Origin: an uncultured Candidatus Competibacteraceae bacterium
GTDB taxonomy: Bacteria > Pseudomonadota > Gammaproteobacteria > Competibacterales > Competibacteraceae
Assembly (NCBI GenBank): GCA_903879705.1
Contig: CAIRMO010000094.1
Location: 1-64,000 of the forward strand
Direction of reading: 5' to 3'
Length of the DNA stretch: 64,000 nt
The first letter of the stretch is position 1; each line of letters begins with the position of its first letter. The position numbers and the translations under genes are program-made. The notes beneath the pieces are model-generated. The model had not been told where the DNA came from. It ran no database searches and was given only the letters and a program-made list of their open reading frames with translations. Positions 35,607 through 44,382 of the stretch are shown here, piece after piece.

Positions 35607-38375
35607 TTAATCCAGGTTGGAGCGTTGCCGACGGCGCGGCGGCTTTGCAGCAACTGGCCCGACCAGCGGACTGGTGAGTTGCTGATAGCGCGTAAACAGG
35701 AAGGCGACCCGGTCGCTGTCGCTGCTGAATTTGCGTTTCGCATAGGCGGCATCCACTGCCGCATCCAGTTGATGATGCGCCTTGGTCAATTCCGGGGGCA
35801 TGGTCAGCGGATCGTAAAGATCGGCCAATGATGCCTCCGGGAATCTGGCCCGGGCATCCAGTACCGCCTGCGCGGTATTTGCAATGGCCTGTCGCTGTTT
35901 TTCAGTGGGTAATAGTGGCCATGGGAAGTTGTTATAGACGATAGTATTAGAATACTGATAACTAATTTCCAAACGTCCACCGGTATAGCGCATCCAAGCC
36001 ATATGCATAGTTGATTGCAGTACACCAAAGTGATAAAGGGTAGCATCTGGAATCAATTGCAGACTGCCACTGGCAATCCAGTCTCTTGAAATAAAGCCTA
36101 TGGGAATAAATGCCCGTCTCTCAGAAGACACTTTTGGAATCACCAGATAATCCGAGATGGGTTGTCTGTTTTCAGTAAATAGCGTTGGAAATTTTGCCCA
36201 TTCTCTGGTTCTTGATTTATCGCTTTCAAGCCTTTTTTCTTGGACTTTTTTAACAATATTTGTCACCTTTGGCATTCTTCTTAACTCCTCTGGTTTTATG
36301 TCCTGTAACCATAAACAGTAGCGTTTTTCACCATTAATAAATTCATCGCCACCGATGAATCGCTTGATCCACGGTTCCGCCTGGGGTTCTATTTTAATTA
36401 AATCACCTTTTTCTGCTTCGGAAAGGATGAGATAACCAAAATCAGTAGCCTCGCTGCCCTTACTGATTTCAGGAACGGAGCATAGCGGTTTCGCTCTTCT
36501 CTCCAGCAAACAAATCGGCGCATCAACCAAATAAGGGTTGATTGATTTTGCGGCGATTTCGTGGGGTTCATTCGGAACCGTTTTATAATCAAAAATCCGC
36601 TTGTTTTCGGCTTCATGCAAAGCAAATCCAATGATAACGCAATGGACGGCGGCTTTGCCTGGTGCTTCGCTGGACCATTTAAAATTTTGATGGGCAAAGC
36701 TGATTTTAACGCCATGCTTGAGTAATTCAGACCAAAGAACACCGACTTGCTCGCCTTGGCTAATCGAGTTGGTTGAGACAAAAGCAGTTCTAATCGCCGG
36801 ATTGTCCGCCATATAATCTACTGCCTTACGATACCATGCCGCCACATAATCGAGAACCCCGGTGCCCGGCGCATCAGAGAAAATCCGCATCATATCTTCT
36901 TTTTGGGCTGGTTTTTGTTCCTTTTTTCCCACAAACGGCGGATTGCCCAAGATATAGCTCAATGCCGCCGGTTTTACGATCGCGCGCCAGTCAAGTTGTA
37001 GCGCATTACCATGAACAATCGTGGCTGATTTACGCAACGGTAATCGGACAAAATAGCGGCCAAATTCCTCTGACACCCGCAGGTTCATCTGGTGATCCAT
37101 CAACCATAACGCAGTTTGAGCAATTTGCGCCGGAAATTCCTCAATCTCAATTCCATAGAACTGATCGACATCGCACAGGATATTGAATTGCCCCACGTCC
37201 AGCGAAGCAGTTCCGTTCTTTTTATAAAGAATACGCAAAATATCCAATTCCAGTTCGCGCAATTCCCGGTAGGCAATCACCAGAAAATTTCCGCAACCAC
37301 AAGCGGGATCGAGGAATTGGAGTTGCGCCAACCGCTGATGAAATTCCGCCAGCAGGCGAGGCTGGTTTTTCAGCCGTTCAAATTCGGCCCGCAACTCATC
37401 CATGAACAATGGCTGGATCAGCTTAAGGATGTTTTTTTCGGTGGTGTAATGCGCGCCCAGATTGCGCCGCCGTTGTTCATCCATCACCGACTGGAACAGA
37501 CTGCCAAAGATCGCTGGCGAAATCCGGCTCCAGTCCAGCGCACAACAGTCCAGTAGAATTTGCCGCATCCCCATGTCAAAAGTGGCAATCAGTAGGCGCT
37601 CGGTAAACAGAGTGCCATTGACATAGGGAAATGCGGCCAGTTGCTCATCCAGCCGCTTGAAGCGTTGTTCACCCGGGGTATTAAGAATCTGAAACAGGTG
37701 CGCCAGCCACTGCGCTACATCCTGGCCATCTTCGGCGGTACGTTGTTCAAGCAAATCCTGAAACTGGCGGCGTTCAAAGATGCTGGTGTCCTCGGCGAAC
37801 AGACAAAATAGCAGACGCACCAGATACAGCTCCAGCTCATGACCGTCATAACCAGTGGCTTTAAGCTGGTCATGCAGTTTACCCATTCGCTCGGCGGCCT
37901 GGACATTGACCGGATCCTGTTCCTGATAGATCGGGGTCTGATAACCAGCGATAAAACTGAATTGCCGTACCTGCTGGTACAACTCTTCCAGCGGGAATTC
38001 GTTCTGGGTACTCGCTTCTAAATCATATAAACGGAAGCGGGCAAAATCACAGACCAGAATATAGCGGGGCAAGTCCCGGTCTTTAATTCCGGGAAAATAA
38101 TCCTTGGCCTGAGCGTAGGCCCGATCCAAATTTTTACCTCGCGACTTATGCTCAATGAGCAGAATGCCACGCCATAGCAGATCGATATAGCCATCCTTGC
38201 CGTCAATTTTCTTGACCTTGGTCTCGAAAGTCGCTACCCGCTTACGCGATACGCCAAAGATGTTGAAAAAATCATCCCAGAAGGTTTTAGCTTCGGCCTT
38301 CTCGGAAGTTTCAACCGCCCATTGCTGGGAGAATTTCAGGGCGCGCTCTTTAATTTCATTCCACGATAAAGGCAT
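35607..38375 (-). CDS. MmeI-like type IIL restriction-modification enzyme
   Basis: The ATG at 38375, after GAGG with an 8-base spacer, gives 922 residues. One chain holds nuclease, methyltransferase and target recognition. The nuclease has Asp65 in GYIDLLW and Glu75-His-Lys77 in LIEHKS. Methyltransferase motif I is LDPACGCGNFLV, and motif IV is GNPPFVGK, typical of N6-adenine methylation. A C-terminal recognition domain follows. Such enzymes methylate one strand of their site and cut unmodified DNA beyond it, protecting against phages. It sits in the middle of a biosynthetic operon with gaps of 10 and 6 bases, and its central part is more AT-rich than its neighbours, suggesting acquisition. 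Confidence 0.9.
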   Translation of the reverse strand: MPLSWNEIKERALKFSQQWAVETSEKAEAKTFWDDFFNIFGVSRKRVATFETKVKKIDGKDGYIDLLWRGILLIEHKSRGKNLDRAYAQAKDYFPGIKDRDLPRYILVCDFARFRLYDLEASTQNEFPLEELYQQVRQFSFIAGYQTPIYQEQDPVNVQAAERMGKLHDQLKATGYDGHELELYLVRLLFCLFAEDTSIFERRQFQDLLEQRTAEDGQDVAQWLAHLFQILNTPGEQRFKRLDEQLAAFPYVNGTLFTERLLIATFDMGMRQILLDCCALDWSRISPAIFGSLFQSVMDEQRRRNLGAHYTTEKNILKLIQPLFMDELRAEFERLKNQPRLLAEFHQRLAQLQFLDPACGCGNFLVIAYRELRELELDILRILYKKNGTASLDVGQFNILCDVDQFYGIEIEEFPAQIAQTALWLMDHQMNLRVSEEFGRYFVRLPLRKSATIVHGNALQLDWRAIVKPAALSYILGNPPFVGKKEQKPAQKEDMMRIFSDAPGTGVLDYVAAWYRKAVDYMADNPAIRTAFVSTNSISQGEQVGVLWSELLKHGVKISFAHQNFKWSSEAPGKAAVHCVIIGFALHEAENKRIFDYKTVPNEPHEIAAKSINPYLVDAPICLLERRAKPLCSVPEISKGSEATDFGYLILSEAEKGDLIKIEPQAEPWIKRFIGGDEFINGEKRYCLWLQDIKPEELRRMPKVTNIVKKVQEKRLESDKSRTREWAKFPTLFTENRQPISDYLVIPKVSSERRAFIPIGFISRDWIASGSLQLIPDATLYHFGVLQSTMHMAWMRYTGGRLEISYQYSNTIVYNNFPWPLLPTEKQRQAIANTAQAVLDARARFPEASLADLYDPLTMPPELTKAHHQLDAAVDAAYAKRKFSSDSDRVAFLFTRYQQLTSPLVGPVAAKPPRRRQRSNLD

Positions 38376-38385
38376 CAGCAGATCC

Positions 38386-38946
38386 TCAATGCGACTCAAT
38401 GGTCATCAGACTGCGGTCGCCGTCCGACTCCAGCGTTTCGACGCTGAGAATCCGGTCATTTTGCCCACGCATGACAATAGCCGCGACATAGCCGGCAGCG
38501 GTCGGATCGAGCGGGGTCAGGCGCAGCGTCCAGTGCGCGGGCGTCCCCTGAAACTCCAGCCGGTAGTAGCGTTCCAGGGTCGCCCGATCACCGGCCTGAG
38601 TGGCGCGAATCGCCTCGACGAACGGGCGCAATTGCGGGTAGCCGTTCAGATTGAAATCGCGCCGGCCACCGTCTGGAGTGTCCACGGTCAGCCACTCGCC
38701 ATCAGCGACGTAATCTTCCGGCTGCGGCTGCACGGTCTGTTTCCGCAGATAGGCCGGAGCTTGGTAATACAGCCACCCGGTGGTCACTAGCGGTTGCTGG
38801 AGCATGGCGAGGGTCTTTTCTTCCCGGAACTCGGCTTGCAGCGACTTCACCGCGGCCAACATCCGCATGACCTCGGTCAGCGCCTCATCCGCGGTGGCCG
38901 CCGCCAGCGGCCAGCACAACAGTAATATGCCGATCCCGCGCATCAT
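38386..38946 (-). CDS. LolA-like periplasmic lipoprotein/lipid carrier
   Basis: This 186-residue protein has a signal peptide (GIGILLLCWPLAAATADEA) and a LolA-type beta fold: VKSLQAEFREEKTLAMLQQPLVTTGWLYYQAPAYLRKQT. LolA-related proteins are standard members of aryl-polyene clusters and probably carry the hydrophobic product or an intermediate across the periplasm. The true chromosomal LolA for lipoproteins is likely elsewhere. The start overlaps the dehydratase stop by four bases. Confidence 0.85.
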   Translation of the reverse strand: MMRGIGILLLCWPLAAATADEALTEVMRMLAAVKSLQAEFREEKTLAMLQQPLVTTGWLYYQAPAYLRKQTVQPQPEDYVADGEWLTVDTPDGGRRDFNLNGYPQLRPFVEAIRATQAGDRATLERYYRLEFQGTPAHWTLRLTPLDPTAAGYVAAIVMRGQNDRILSVETLESDGDRSLMTIESH

Positions 38947-39455
38947 CCGGCCTTCACCCCCGACCCCTCTCCCGGCGGCGGGAGAGGGGAGCGAACCGGT
39001 TGCGGGATGATAATGATCCGGGCTTCAGCCAGGGTTTGGACCCCGGCGCTGACCCGGATCGCGTAGATGCAGCGCCCGGATTCGTTCAGCAATTGGTGAG
39101 CCGTGACGTGCAGCGGCGCGGGAATCAAATCCAGTTCGGCAACGAACCAGTGGGCATCACGCAGGGCGGCCAGATAGCCGGGCGGGGCGGTTTGCCCGGT
39201 CGTCCGGGCGCACAAGCCACCATGCACCGCCGCCGCCTGAGCGCCATATTCAAAGGCGTGAATCGCTGACAATCGGCCCTGCCGACGGAGTGGATTGGCC
39301 GGATCGCGATGGGTATTCGTCACACACACAATCGCGTCCTCGTCCCATTCGGTGACGGCATCCAGCAGACACATCGCCCCGGCATGGGGAATCAGCGCTT
39401 CGATGTGCGTTTTGTTGATGGGCATGAAGCCGGTGGTGGGCGGAGGGGTGGTCAT
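38943..39455 (-). CDS. Hotdog-fold 3-hydroxyacyl-ACP dehydratase-like (ApeP-like)
   Basis: A 170-residue protein with ALIPHAGAMCLLDAV (FabA/Z-like active-site loop with His), RLSAIHAFEYGAQAAAVHG (helix with the catalytic Glu) and FVAELDLIP. This is the aryl-polyene dehydratase pattern, which produces double bonds during chain growth. The ATG at 39455 is 3 bases from the previous stop; an ATG ten codons later is possible. The last 15 residues (RSPLPPPGEGSGVKAG) are encoded by a palindromic repeat rather than family sequence. Confidence 0.85.
   Translation of the reverse strand: MTTPPPTTGFMPINKTHIEALIPHAGAMCLLDAVTEWDEDAIVCVTNTHRDPANPLRRQGRLSAIHAFEYGAQAAAVHGGLCARTTGQTAPPGYLAALRDAHWFVAELDLIPAPLHVTAHQLLNESGRCIYAIRVSAGVQTLAEARIIIIPQPVRSPLPPPGEGSGVKAG
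38964..38989. repeat. REP-like palindrome within the dehydratase 3' end
   Basis: CCCCTCTCCC (38964-38973) and GGGAGAGGGG (38980-38989) form a perfect 10-bp stem with a 6-base loop. It is a widespread intergenic hairpin type, here translated as the C-terminal tail of the dehydratase. Confidence 0.75.
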
Positions 39456-39458
39456 GGT

Positions 39459-40148
39459 TCAGCTAATCCGGGCCAGGCGGTGGCGGTTGCGGGTCCAGCG
39501 CGACCAGAGCCGGCCAACGTGGTACCAGTGCAGGTAATAGGTTTCTCGCAACAGCCGCCCCACGGTCGGCAGGTTCAACCGCAGACGATCTTCGGCAGCG
39601 CACAGATTGGCTTGCAAACCCAGCCCGGCGGCCATGATCACGCTGCGGGCCAGATGGTAGCGGTTGGTCACCAGCGTAAACGGTTGTTCCCGTACCTCGG
39701 TCAACAGTTGCCGGGCTTGCCGCAGGTTTTCGAGGGTGTGCAACGAGTGATCTTCGGTGAACAGGCAGGCGGCGGGTACCCCGGCTTCGATCAGAAACTG
39801 CCGCCCGTGCGCCGCCTCACTCAGACTGCCCCCGGTATAGCCGCCGACCAGTAGAATCCGTCGCTCCGGATTGGCCCGATACAGCGCGGCGGCGCGGTGC
39901 AGGCGAAGCGCGTAATCGGGCTGGATCCGATCCCGCCGTAACCGTACCCCCAGCACCACGATCCAGCCGTTGGCGTTATCGGTTGCCGGCACGGTCCGGG
40001 CCACTTGCCAAACCCGGCCCAATAGCCACAATCCGCTCAACCCGCCGGTCGCCAGCAGCACCAGATTCGACAGCGCCAGCATCGCCAGCCCGTCCAGGCC
40101 CATGCCCCATTGCCGGGCGAAGCGTTGGGATTGCAGGTTCGGTTTCAT
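39459..40148 (-). CDS. YdcF/ElyC-type DUF218 membrane protein
   Basis: The ATG at 40148 overlaps the acyltransferase stop (ATGA) and gives 229 residues. One or two N-terminal membrane segments (LAMLALSNLVLLATGGLSGLWLL) precede a DUF218 domain with VVLGVRLRRDRIQPDYALRLHRA, ILLVGGYTGG and LVTNRYHLARS. The biochemical role of DUF218 proteins is poorly known; some affect envelope carrier lipids. Its tight coupling to an acyltransferase and a dehydratase points to the lipid product of this locus. Confidence 0.8.
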   Translation of the reverse strand: MKPNLQSQRFARQWGMGLDGLAMLALSNLVLLATGGLSGLWLLGRVWQVARTVPATDNANGWIVVLGVRLRRDRIQPDYALRLHRAAALYRANPERRILLVGGYTGGSLSEAAHGRQFLIEAGVPAACLFTEDHSLHTLENLRQARQLLTEVREQPFTLVTNRYHLARSVIMAAGLGLQANLCAAEDRLRLNLPTVGRLLRETYYLHWYHVGRLWSRWTRNRHRLARIS

Positions 40149-41047
40149 GGCGCATCCTCTGCCCAATAATCGTAAAAATTGAACCAGTTATAAGGCGCGA
40201 GGCGGGCGTAATGTTCCAGCCGATCGGCGTAGCGTTGCGCCCATTCCGCGAGTTGTTCCTGCCGGTGGCAGCGATCCAGGTCGATCCGTTCCGCCAGTAA
40301 TTCAAAGTGAGCGTCGTAGCGGTTATTGCCCCGATACAGCCCGAAAAACAGGATCACCGGACAGCCGGTCAGCGCGGCCAGCAACAGCGGCCCGGCGGGA
40401 AACGGCGTGTCCTGACCGAAAAACCGGCATTGCACCGTCTTTTCCCCCGGAACGACCCGGTCGCCCAATGCCCCAACCATGCAGCCTTGCGCCACGCTTT
40501 CCTGAACCTTTAACAAGCTATCCGGCCCGCCGCTGATCGAAATCACCGTTTCGGCCAGCGCCGGATTCAACGCGCTGAGGTAGCGGGTCATGCCCTGATT
40601 GTGTTCAGTGTTCATCAGGATCCTGATCGGAAAATGCTTTACGGTGACACCCAGCGCCCGCAATGCTTCAAAGCTGCCCAGGTGCGAACCCAACAGGAGG
40701 CAACCTTGCCCGGACGCGGCCTGATCCAGAATCAATTGATCGTTAAACAAGCGGACGTCAAACCGATCCAGCCGTCCGGAGAGGAAATACAGCCGATCCA
40801 GAAGGGTCGCGGCGAAACAGTGAATATGGCGGAACAGGTCCCGCAGGCGGGGTTTACGACCCAGCACCCGCCGCAAATAAAGTTGCGATCCACGCCGGGC
40901 GGCGGTAGCGGTCAGCAGAAAGTAGAAGGTGATGGGATAAAGCAGGGCGCGCCCGGCGGGCCGGCCCATATGCAGCGTGATCCAGTGAATCAACCGCAAG
41001 GCGGTGAGATTGCCCCGTTCCGGCAATTTTGCCCAGTTCCCGCTCAT
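40145..41047 (-). CDS. LpxL/HtrB-like lysophospholipid acyltransferase
   Basis: This 300-residue protein has one N-terminal membrane helix (ALLYPITFYFLLTAT) and the acyltransferase motif HLGSFE (HX4E type) near residue 120, then LGDRVVPGEKTVQCRFFG and FPAGPLLLAALTGCPVILFF. The HX4E form is that of lipid A late acyltransferases. Homologues in aryl-polyene clusters acylate a lipid that anchors the polyene. It lies downstream of the ACP gene and upstream of the YdcF-like gene. Confidence 0.88.
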   Translation of the reverse strand: MSGNWAKLPERGNLTALRLIHWITLHMGRPAGRALLYPITFYFLLTATAARRGSQLYLRRVLGRKPRLRDLFRHIHCFAATLLDRLYFLSGRLDRFDVRLFNDQLILDQAASGQGCLLLGSHLGSFEALRALGVTVKHFPIRILMNTEHNQGMTRYLSALNPALAETVISISGGPDSLLKVQESVAQGCMVGALGDRVVPGEKTVQCRFFGQDTPFPAGPLLLAALTGCPVILFFGLYRGNNRYDAHFELLAERIDLDRCHRQEQLAEWAQRYADRLEHYARLAPYNWFNFYDYWAEDAP

Positions 41048-41080
41048 GCGCGGCCTGCTGCGGTCAATCGGATGATGCGG

Positions 41081-41350
41081 TCAGCGGGTGCGCTGCTGCG
41101 CGATGTGCTGACTCAGCGCACGCAATGAGGCGAAAATACGCCGGTTTTCCTTGTCTTCGGAGCGCAGTTGAAAGCCGTAGGCTTTGGAAATCGCCAGCGC
41201 CAGTTCCAGCGCGTCGATCGAATCCAGCCCCAACCCCTCGCCGAATAACGGATCTTCCGGCTGAAGGTCTTTCGGCTGAAGGTGTTCCAGGTGCAGGGTT
41301 TCGACCAGCAGTCGGGCAACATCCAGTTCGAACGGCGAGAGAGCTTCCAT
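41081..41350 (-). CDS. Acyl carrier protein
   Basis: An 89-residue carrier protein with the phosphopantetheine attachment site GLDSIDALEL (Ser44). The four-helix length is normal, though the first loop contains a duplicated LQPKDLQPED. It would carry growing acyl or aryl-polyene chains and be activated by a phosphopantetheinyl transferase such as that at 1220. Only one ACP is visible here; aryl-polyene clusters usually have two. It is the first gene of the minus-strand run, divergent from the chorismatase gene. Confidence 0.93.
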   Translation of the reverse strand: MEALSPFELDVARLLVETLHLEHLQPKDLQPEDPLFGEGLGLDSIDALELALAISKAYGFQLRSEDKENRRIFASLRALSQHIAQQRTR

Positions 41351-41534
41351 ATGCGGCCTCGTGAGGATTGAATCGGGATTGAATCGGGATTAAACGGCGT
41401 TAAAACGACAGGATGGTCTGAATCGATGATTTTAACCATAAACCATAATCCTGTACCATGATCAGCGCTCGGCGCTGGAATTTCCCCGCCCGGCCTGCCG
41501 TCGTTCCACTACATTTTCTGACCCTACCTCCCGC

Positions 41535-42554
41535 ATGGTTCTTCCTTTTACCGTTGCCTATTGCGATGCAAACAGCGCCGATGAACACTTGGCCGACGAT
41601 CACCGGCTGGCGCTGATTCGGTTTCAGGAGCCGGTTCGCGTGGACCCGGATCCGCGCAGTTGCCCGGTGCCGTTGCCGGAATTAGGCGGAGCAGCCACCG
41701 CCGAAGTCTGGCTTAGCCCACGACCGGTGCAGGCCGGCATGGTCAGCGGGGTTGGTTATGCCGGCAATGGCGATGTTCTGTTTTTGCAACTCCGGTCCAA
41801 TGAGTACGCCCCGGACGCCCTGCAACCCCTGACGGCCATCGCTTACCGGCGATTGTTCGCTGTCGCCCGCGCTCAGGGTTATCCGCATTTTCTGCGCATC
41901 TGGAACTATGTGCCCAACCTCAATCAGGAGTGCGGCGGGCTGGAACGCTACCTGGCGTTCTGCGCTGGCCGCCGCCAAGTGCTGGACGCGGTGCTGGCCG
42001 ATGTGGAAACCCGCTTGCCAGCAGCCTCGGCCATCGGCTTTCCGGCATCTTTCGTTCCTCTGGCTAAGGAAGAAAATGTGGGAAAAAACGGCTTGCGGTT
42101 ATATGCGCTCGCGGCGCGGGAGTCGGGCGAGCAAATCGAGAACCCGCGCCAGGTCAGCGCCTTTCATTACCCGCCTGAATATGGCCGGCGCGGCCCCTCA
42201 TTTTCCCGCGCCGTGCTGAAAAGATGGGGCAACGACGGCCATCACCTCTATATTTCCGGTACCGCCAGCGTCGTCGGTCACATCAGCCGGCATGACGATC
42301 TGATGGCGCAACTGGATGAAACGCTGGTCAATCTTGAGGCGCTGCTGACTGTGGCCAGTCGGCGGGCAGCGACGCCATTGCAGCCGGCGCTGCTAAGGGT
42401 CTATGTGCGGCCAGCCAGCGACCCGGCCCCCTTGCGCCGGCGGATCGTCCAGGCGTTCGGGAGCGCCGTGCCGATGCTCTTTCTACAGGCGGATATTTGT
42501 CGCCGGGAACTGTTGATTGAAATCGAAGGGCTGGCGGTCAGCCCCGCCGGTTAA
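41535..42554 (+). CDS. XanB2/FkbO-type chorismatase (hydroxybenzoate forming)
   Basis: A 339-residue protein of the chorismatase/RidA-related family. Segments seen are VSGVGYAGNGDVLFLQL, AYRRLFAVARAQGYPHFLRIWNYVPNLN, the basic RRGPSFSRA and the C-terminal YISGTASVVGHISRHDDLMAQLDETLVNLEALL block. XanB2 of Xanthomonas makes 3-hydroxybenzoate, the starter of xanthomonadin, from chorismate. The position beside ACP, acyltransferase, dehydratase and exporter genes supports that role. FkbO/Hyg5-like relatives make other dihydroxy acids, so the exact product is not certain. Confidence 0.85.
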   Translation: MVLPFTVAYCDANSADEHLADDHRLALIRFQEPVRVDPDPRSCPVPLPELGGAATAEVWLSPRPVQAGMVSGVGYAGNGDVLFLQLRSNEYAPDALQPLTAIAYRRLFAVARAQGYPHFLRIWNYVPNLNQECGGLERYLAFCAGRRQVLDAVLADVETRLPAASAIGFPASFVPLAKEENVGKNGLRLYALAARESGEQIENPRQVSAFHYPPEYGRRGPSFSRAVLKRWGNDGHHLYISGTASVVGHISRHDDLMAQLDETLVNLEALLTVASRRAATPLQPALLRVYVRPASDPAPLRRRIVQAFGSAVPMLFLQADICRRELLIEIEGLAVSPAG

Positions 42555-42581
42555 ACCACTGCTTCAAGGGAGCGTCGTTTC

Positions 42582-43565
42582 GTGAAACCCGACCAGCCGC
42601 TCAAACCGCATCCGATTCTGCCGGATTACTACCCTGATCTGGCGCGGCGACCGGCGTTCGTGCGCGGGCTGTTTGATCGCACTGCCGGTTATTACGACCG
42701 GGTCAACCGTCTGTTTTCACTCGGTTCTGGCAGTTGGTATCGCCGCCGCGCCTTGGTTCGGGCTGGTTTGCGCCCCGGCATGACCGTGCTGGATGTCGCG
42801 GTCGGCACGGGTCTGGTGGCTCGCCAGGCGCTGGCGATCACCGGCGATCCGCAATCGGTGGTCGGGCTGGATGTCAGCGCCGGAATGCTGGCCGAGGTGG
42901 GCCGACTGCTGAAAATTCCGCTGATTCAAGGTCTGGTGGAGCAGTTGCCGGTCACTGATGCGGCGTTTGACTTCGTCAGCATGGGCTACGCCCTGCGCCA
43001 CGTCGCTGATCTCAATGCCACTTTCCGCGAGTTTCACCGGGTGCTGCGGCCCGGCGGTACACTGCTGATCCTGGAAATTGCCCGACCCGCGCCACCGTTC
43101 AAACGGGCCTTGCTCGAGTTCTATCTGGGCCGGCTGATTCCGCTGCTGAGTCGGTTGACCACCGGTAACCGCGATATGCAAACCCTGATGCGCTACTACT
43201 GGGACACCATTGAAAACTGCGTCCCGCCGGAAACCATTATCGAAGCCATCCGCGCTACCGGATTTGCCCAGGCGGGCTGCACCGTGGATCTGGGTCTGTT
43301 CCGCGCCTATTTTGGGCGCAAGGCCGGCGCAGCGGTCAGCCTTTCCCAGATTTCCCGGCTCAGCGGGCCTGCATCCGGCCACCCGGATCGAAGCGCCAGG
43401 GCCGGGAGATTTGCAGCAGATCGTAGCGTTGGCGCAAGGCCGGCGGAAACAGCGCGTAAGGCGCACCCAGCCGGACGATCTGTTGCGCCGCCCGGTCCAG
43501 TTCGGGATGACCCGATGAGCGGACGACCCGAACCTCTTGCAACGAACCATCGGCGCGAAGGGTGA
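42582..43565 (+). CDS. UbiE-like SAM methyltransferase with odd C-terminal extension
   Basis: A GTG start at 42582 follows GGGAG. The Rossmann core resembles UbiE/MenG: FDRTAGYYDRVNRLFSLGSGSWYRR, VLDVAVGTGLVARQAL (motif I), VGLDVSAGM and VSMGYALRHVADL. Homology-like sequence ends near residue 248 (LFRAYFGRKA). The remaining 80 Arg/Ala/Pro-rich residues are read from the antisense of the convergent tonB gene, a 206-bp overlap. It may methylate a quinone or, in this context, the aromatic head of the pigment. It lies 28 bases after the chorismatase gene. Confidence 0.85.
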   Translation: MKPDQPLKPHPILPDYYPDLARRPAFVRGLFDRTAGYYDRVNRLFSLGSGSWYRRRALVRAGLRPGMTVLDVAVGTGLVARQALAITGDPQSVVGLDVSAGMLAEVGRLLKIPLIQGLVEQLPVTDAAFDFVSMGYALRHVADLNATFREFHRVLRPGGTLLILEIARPAPPFKRALLEFYLGRLIPLLSRLTTGNRDMQTLMRYYWDTIENCVPPETIIEAIRATGFAQAGCTVDLGLFRAYFGRKAGAAVSLSQISRLSGPASGHPDRSARAGRFAADRSVGARPAETARKAHPAGRSVAPPGPVRDDPMSGRPEPLATNHRREG

Positions 43566-44367
43566 CATCCAGCACCGGACCGGTGGTCAAATTCAGCGTG
43601 CGGGCGACGCTCGGAAAATTCATTTCCCCGATCTGCTCTACCTTGCGCACCCAGGCAGCGATGTAAAAACCTTCCAGTGACTGGGTATCGTTAGGATTGA
43701 CCCGCTTGTTGCGCACCTCAGCCGATGCCCGGCGCTGGGTCTCGGCTTCGAGGCTGGCGACCTGACCGAGTAAAGCAGCGCTGTCCAACCGGGGAGTAGC
43801 TGTGCTGGTGCTGGTACGCTCCGGACGCCGGGGAATCCGGTTCGACGCAGCGGCCACTGCCGGCGTGGCTGGCTTCGGTGCCGGCGGCTGGATCGTGCGG
43901 GGTTTGACCAGTGGCGGCGTTACCGTTGGTTCAGGCGGTTTAATCGGTTTAATCGGTTTGGCGGGTTTGAGCAGGGTTACGATTCGTGGCGCAGGAGCAG
44001 GTTTAGCGGGAGCCGGCGATCGGGCTGGCGCTAACCGTTTCGGGGCCGGTTTGATCGCGATGACCGGTTTGGGTAGCATCACCGGCGGCACCGGTTTCAC
44101 TTCGACCGCCGCCTCCAGTAGCGTCAGCAGTGCTGGCTCCAATGGCAAAAGCGCTGGTTCCGATTCTGGCCCGGCAGTGGACTCCGAATCCCTGGGCGGC
44201 GTTATCGCCGGCAATAGCCGCACCTCGAACCGGTGCGGTGTGGGGAGTTGAAACGTGCGCCAGTCCGCCGGGATGAACAGCAGGGCGGCGTGCAGGCCCA
44301 GCGCCAGTAGCAGCGCCAGCACCAACCGGCGGGTGCCGCCATTCACGTCGCGGGCCGAGGAGTTCAT
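43360..44367 (-). CDS. TonB-family energy transducer (TonB3-like)
   Basis: This 335-residue inner-membrane protein has TM LVLALLLALGLHAALLFI near the N-terminus and a long Pro/Lys-rich periplasmic spacer with repeated KPAPKR/KPIKP-type segments. A C-terminal TonB domain follows (FYIAAWVRKVEQIGEMNFP, VLDVTLRADGSLQEVRVVRSSGHPELDRAA). The YPxxA-like loop is degenerate. In Pseudomonas aeruginosa, tonB3 lies next to gshB and the pil-chp genes and affects twitching motility; the same context occurs here. It is co-directional with gshB. Confidence 0.88.
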   Translation of the reverse strand: MNSSARDVNGGTRRLVLALLLALGLHAALLFIPADWRTFQLPTPHRFEVRLLPAITPPRDSESTAGPESEPALLPLEPALLTLLEAAVEVKPVPPVMLPKPVIAIKPAPKRLAPARSPAPAKPAPAPRIVTLLKPAKPIKPIKPPEPTVTPPLVKPRTIQPPAPKPATPAVAAASNRIPRRPERTSTSTATPRLDSAALLGQVASLEAETQRRASAEVRNKRVNPNDTQSLEGFYIAAWVRKVEQIGEMNFPSVARTLNLTTGPVLDVTLRADGSLQEVRVVRSSGHPELDRAAQQIVRLGAPYALFPPALRQRYDLLQISRPWRFDPGGRMQAR

Positions 44368-44382
44368 TGCTGCCAGCGCGGA

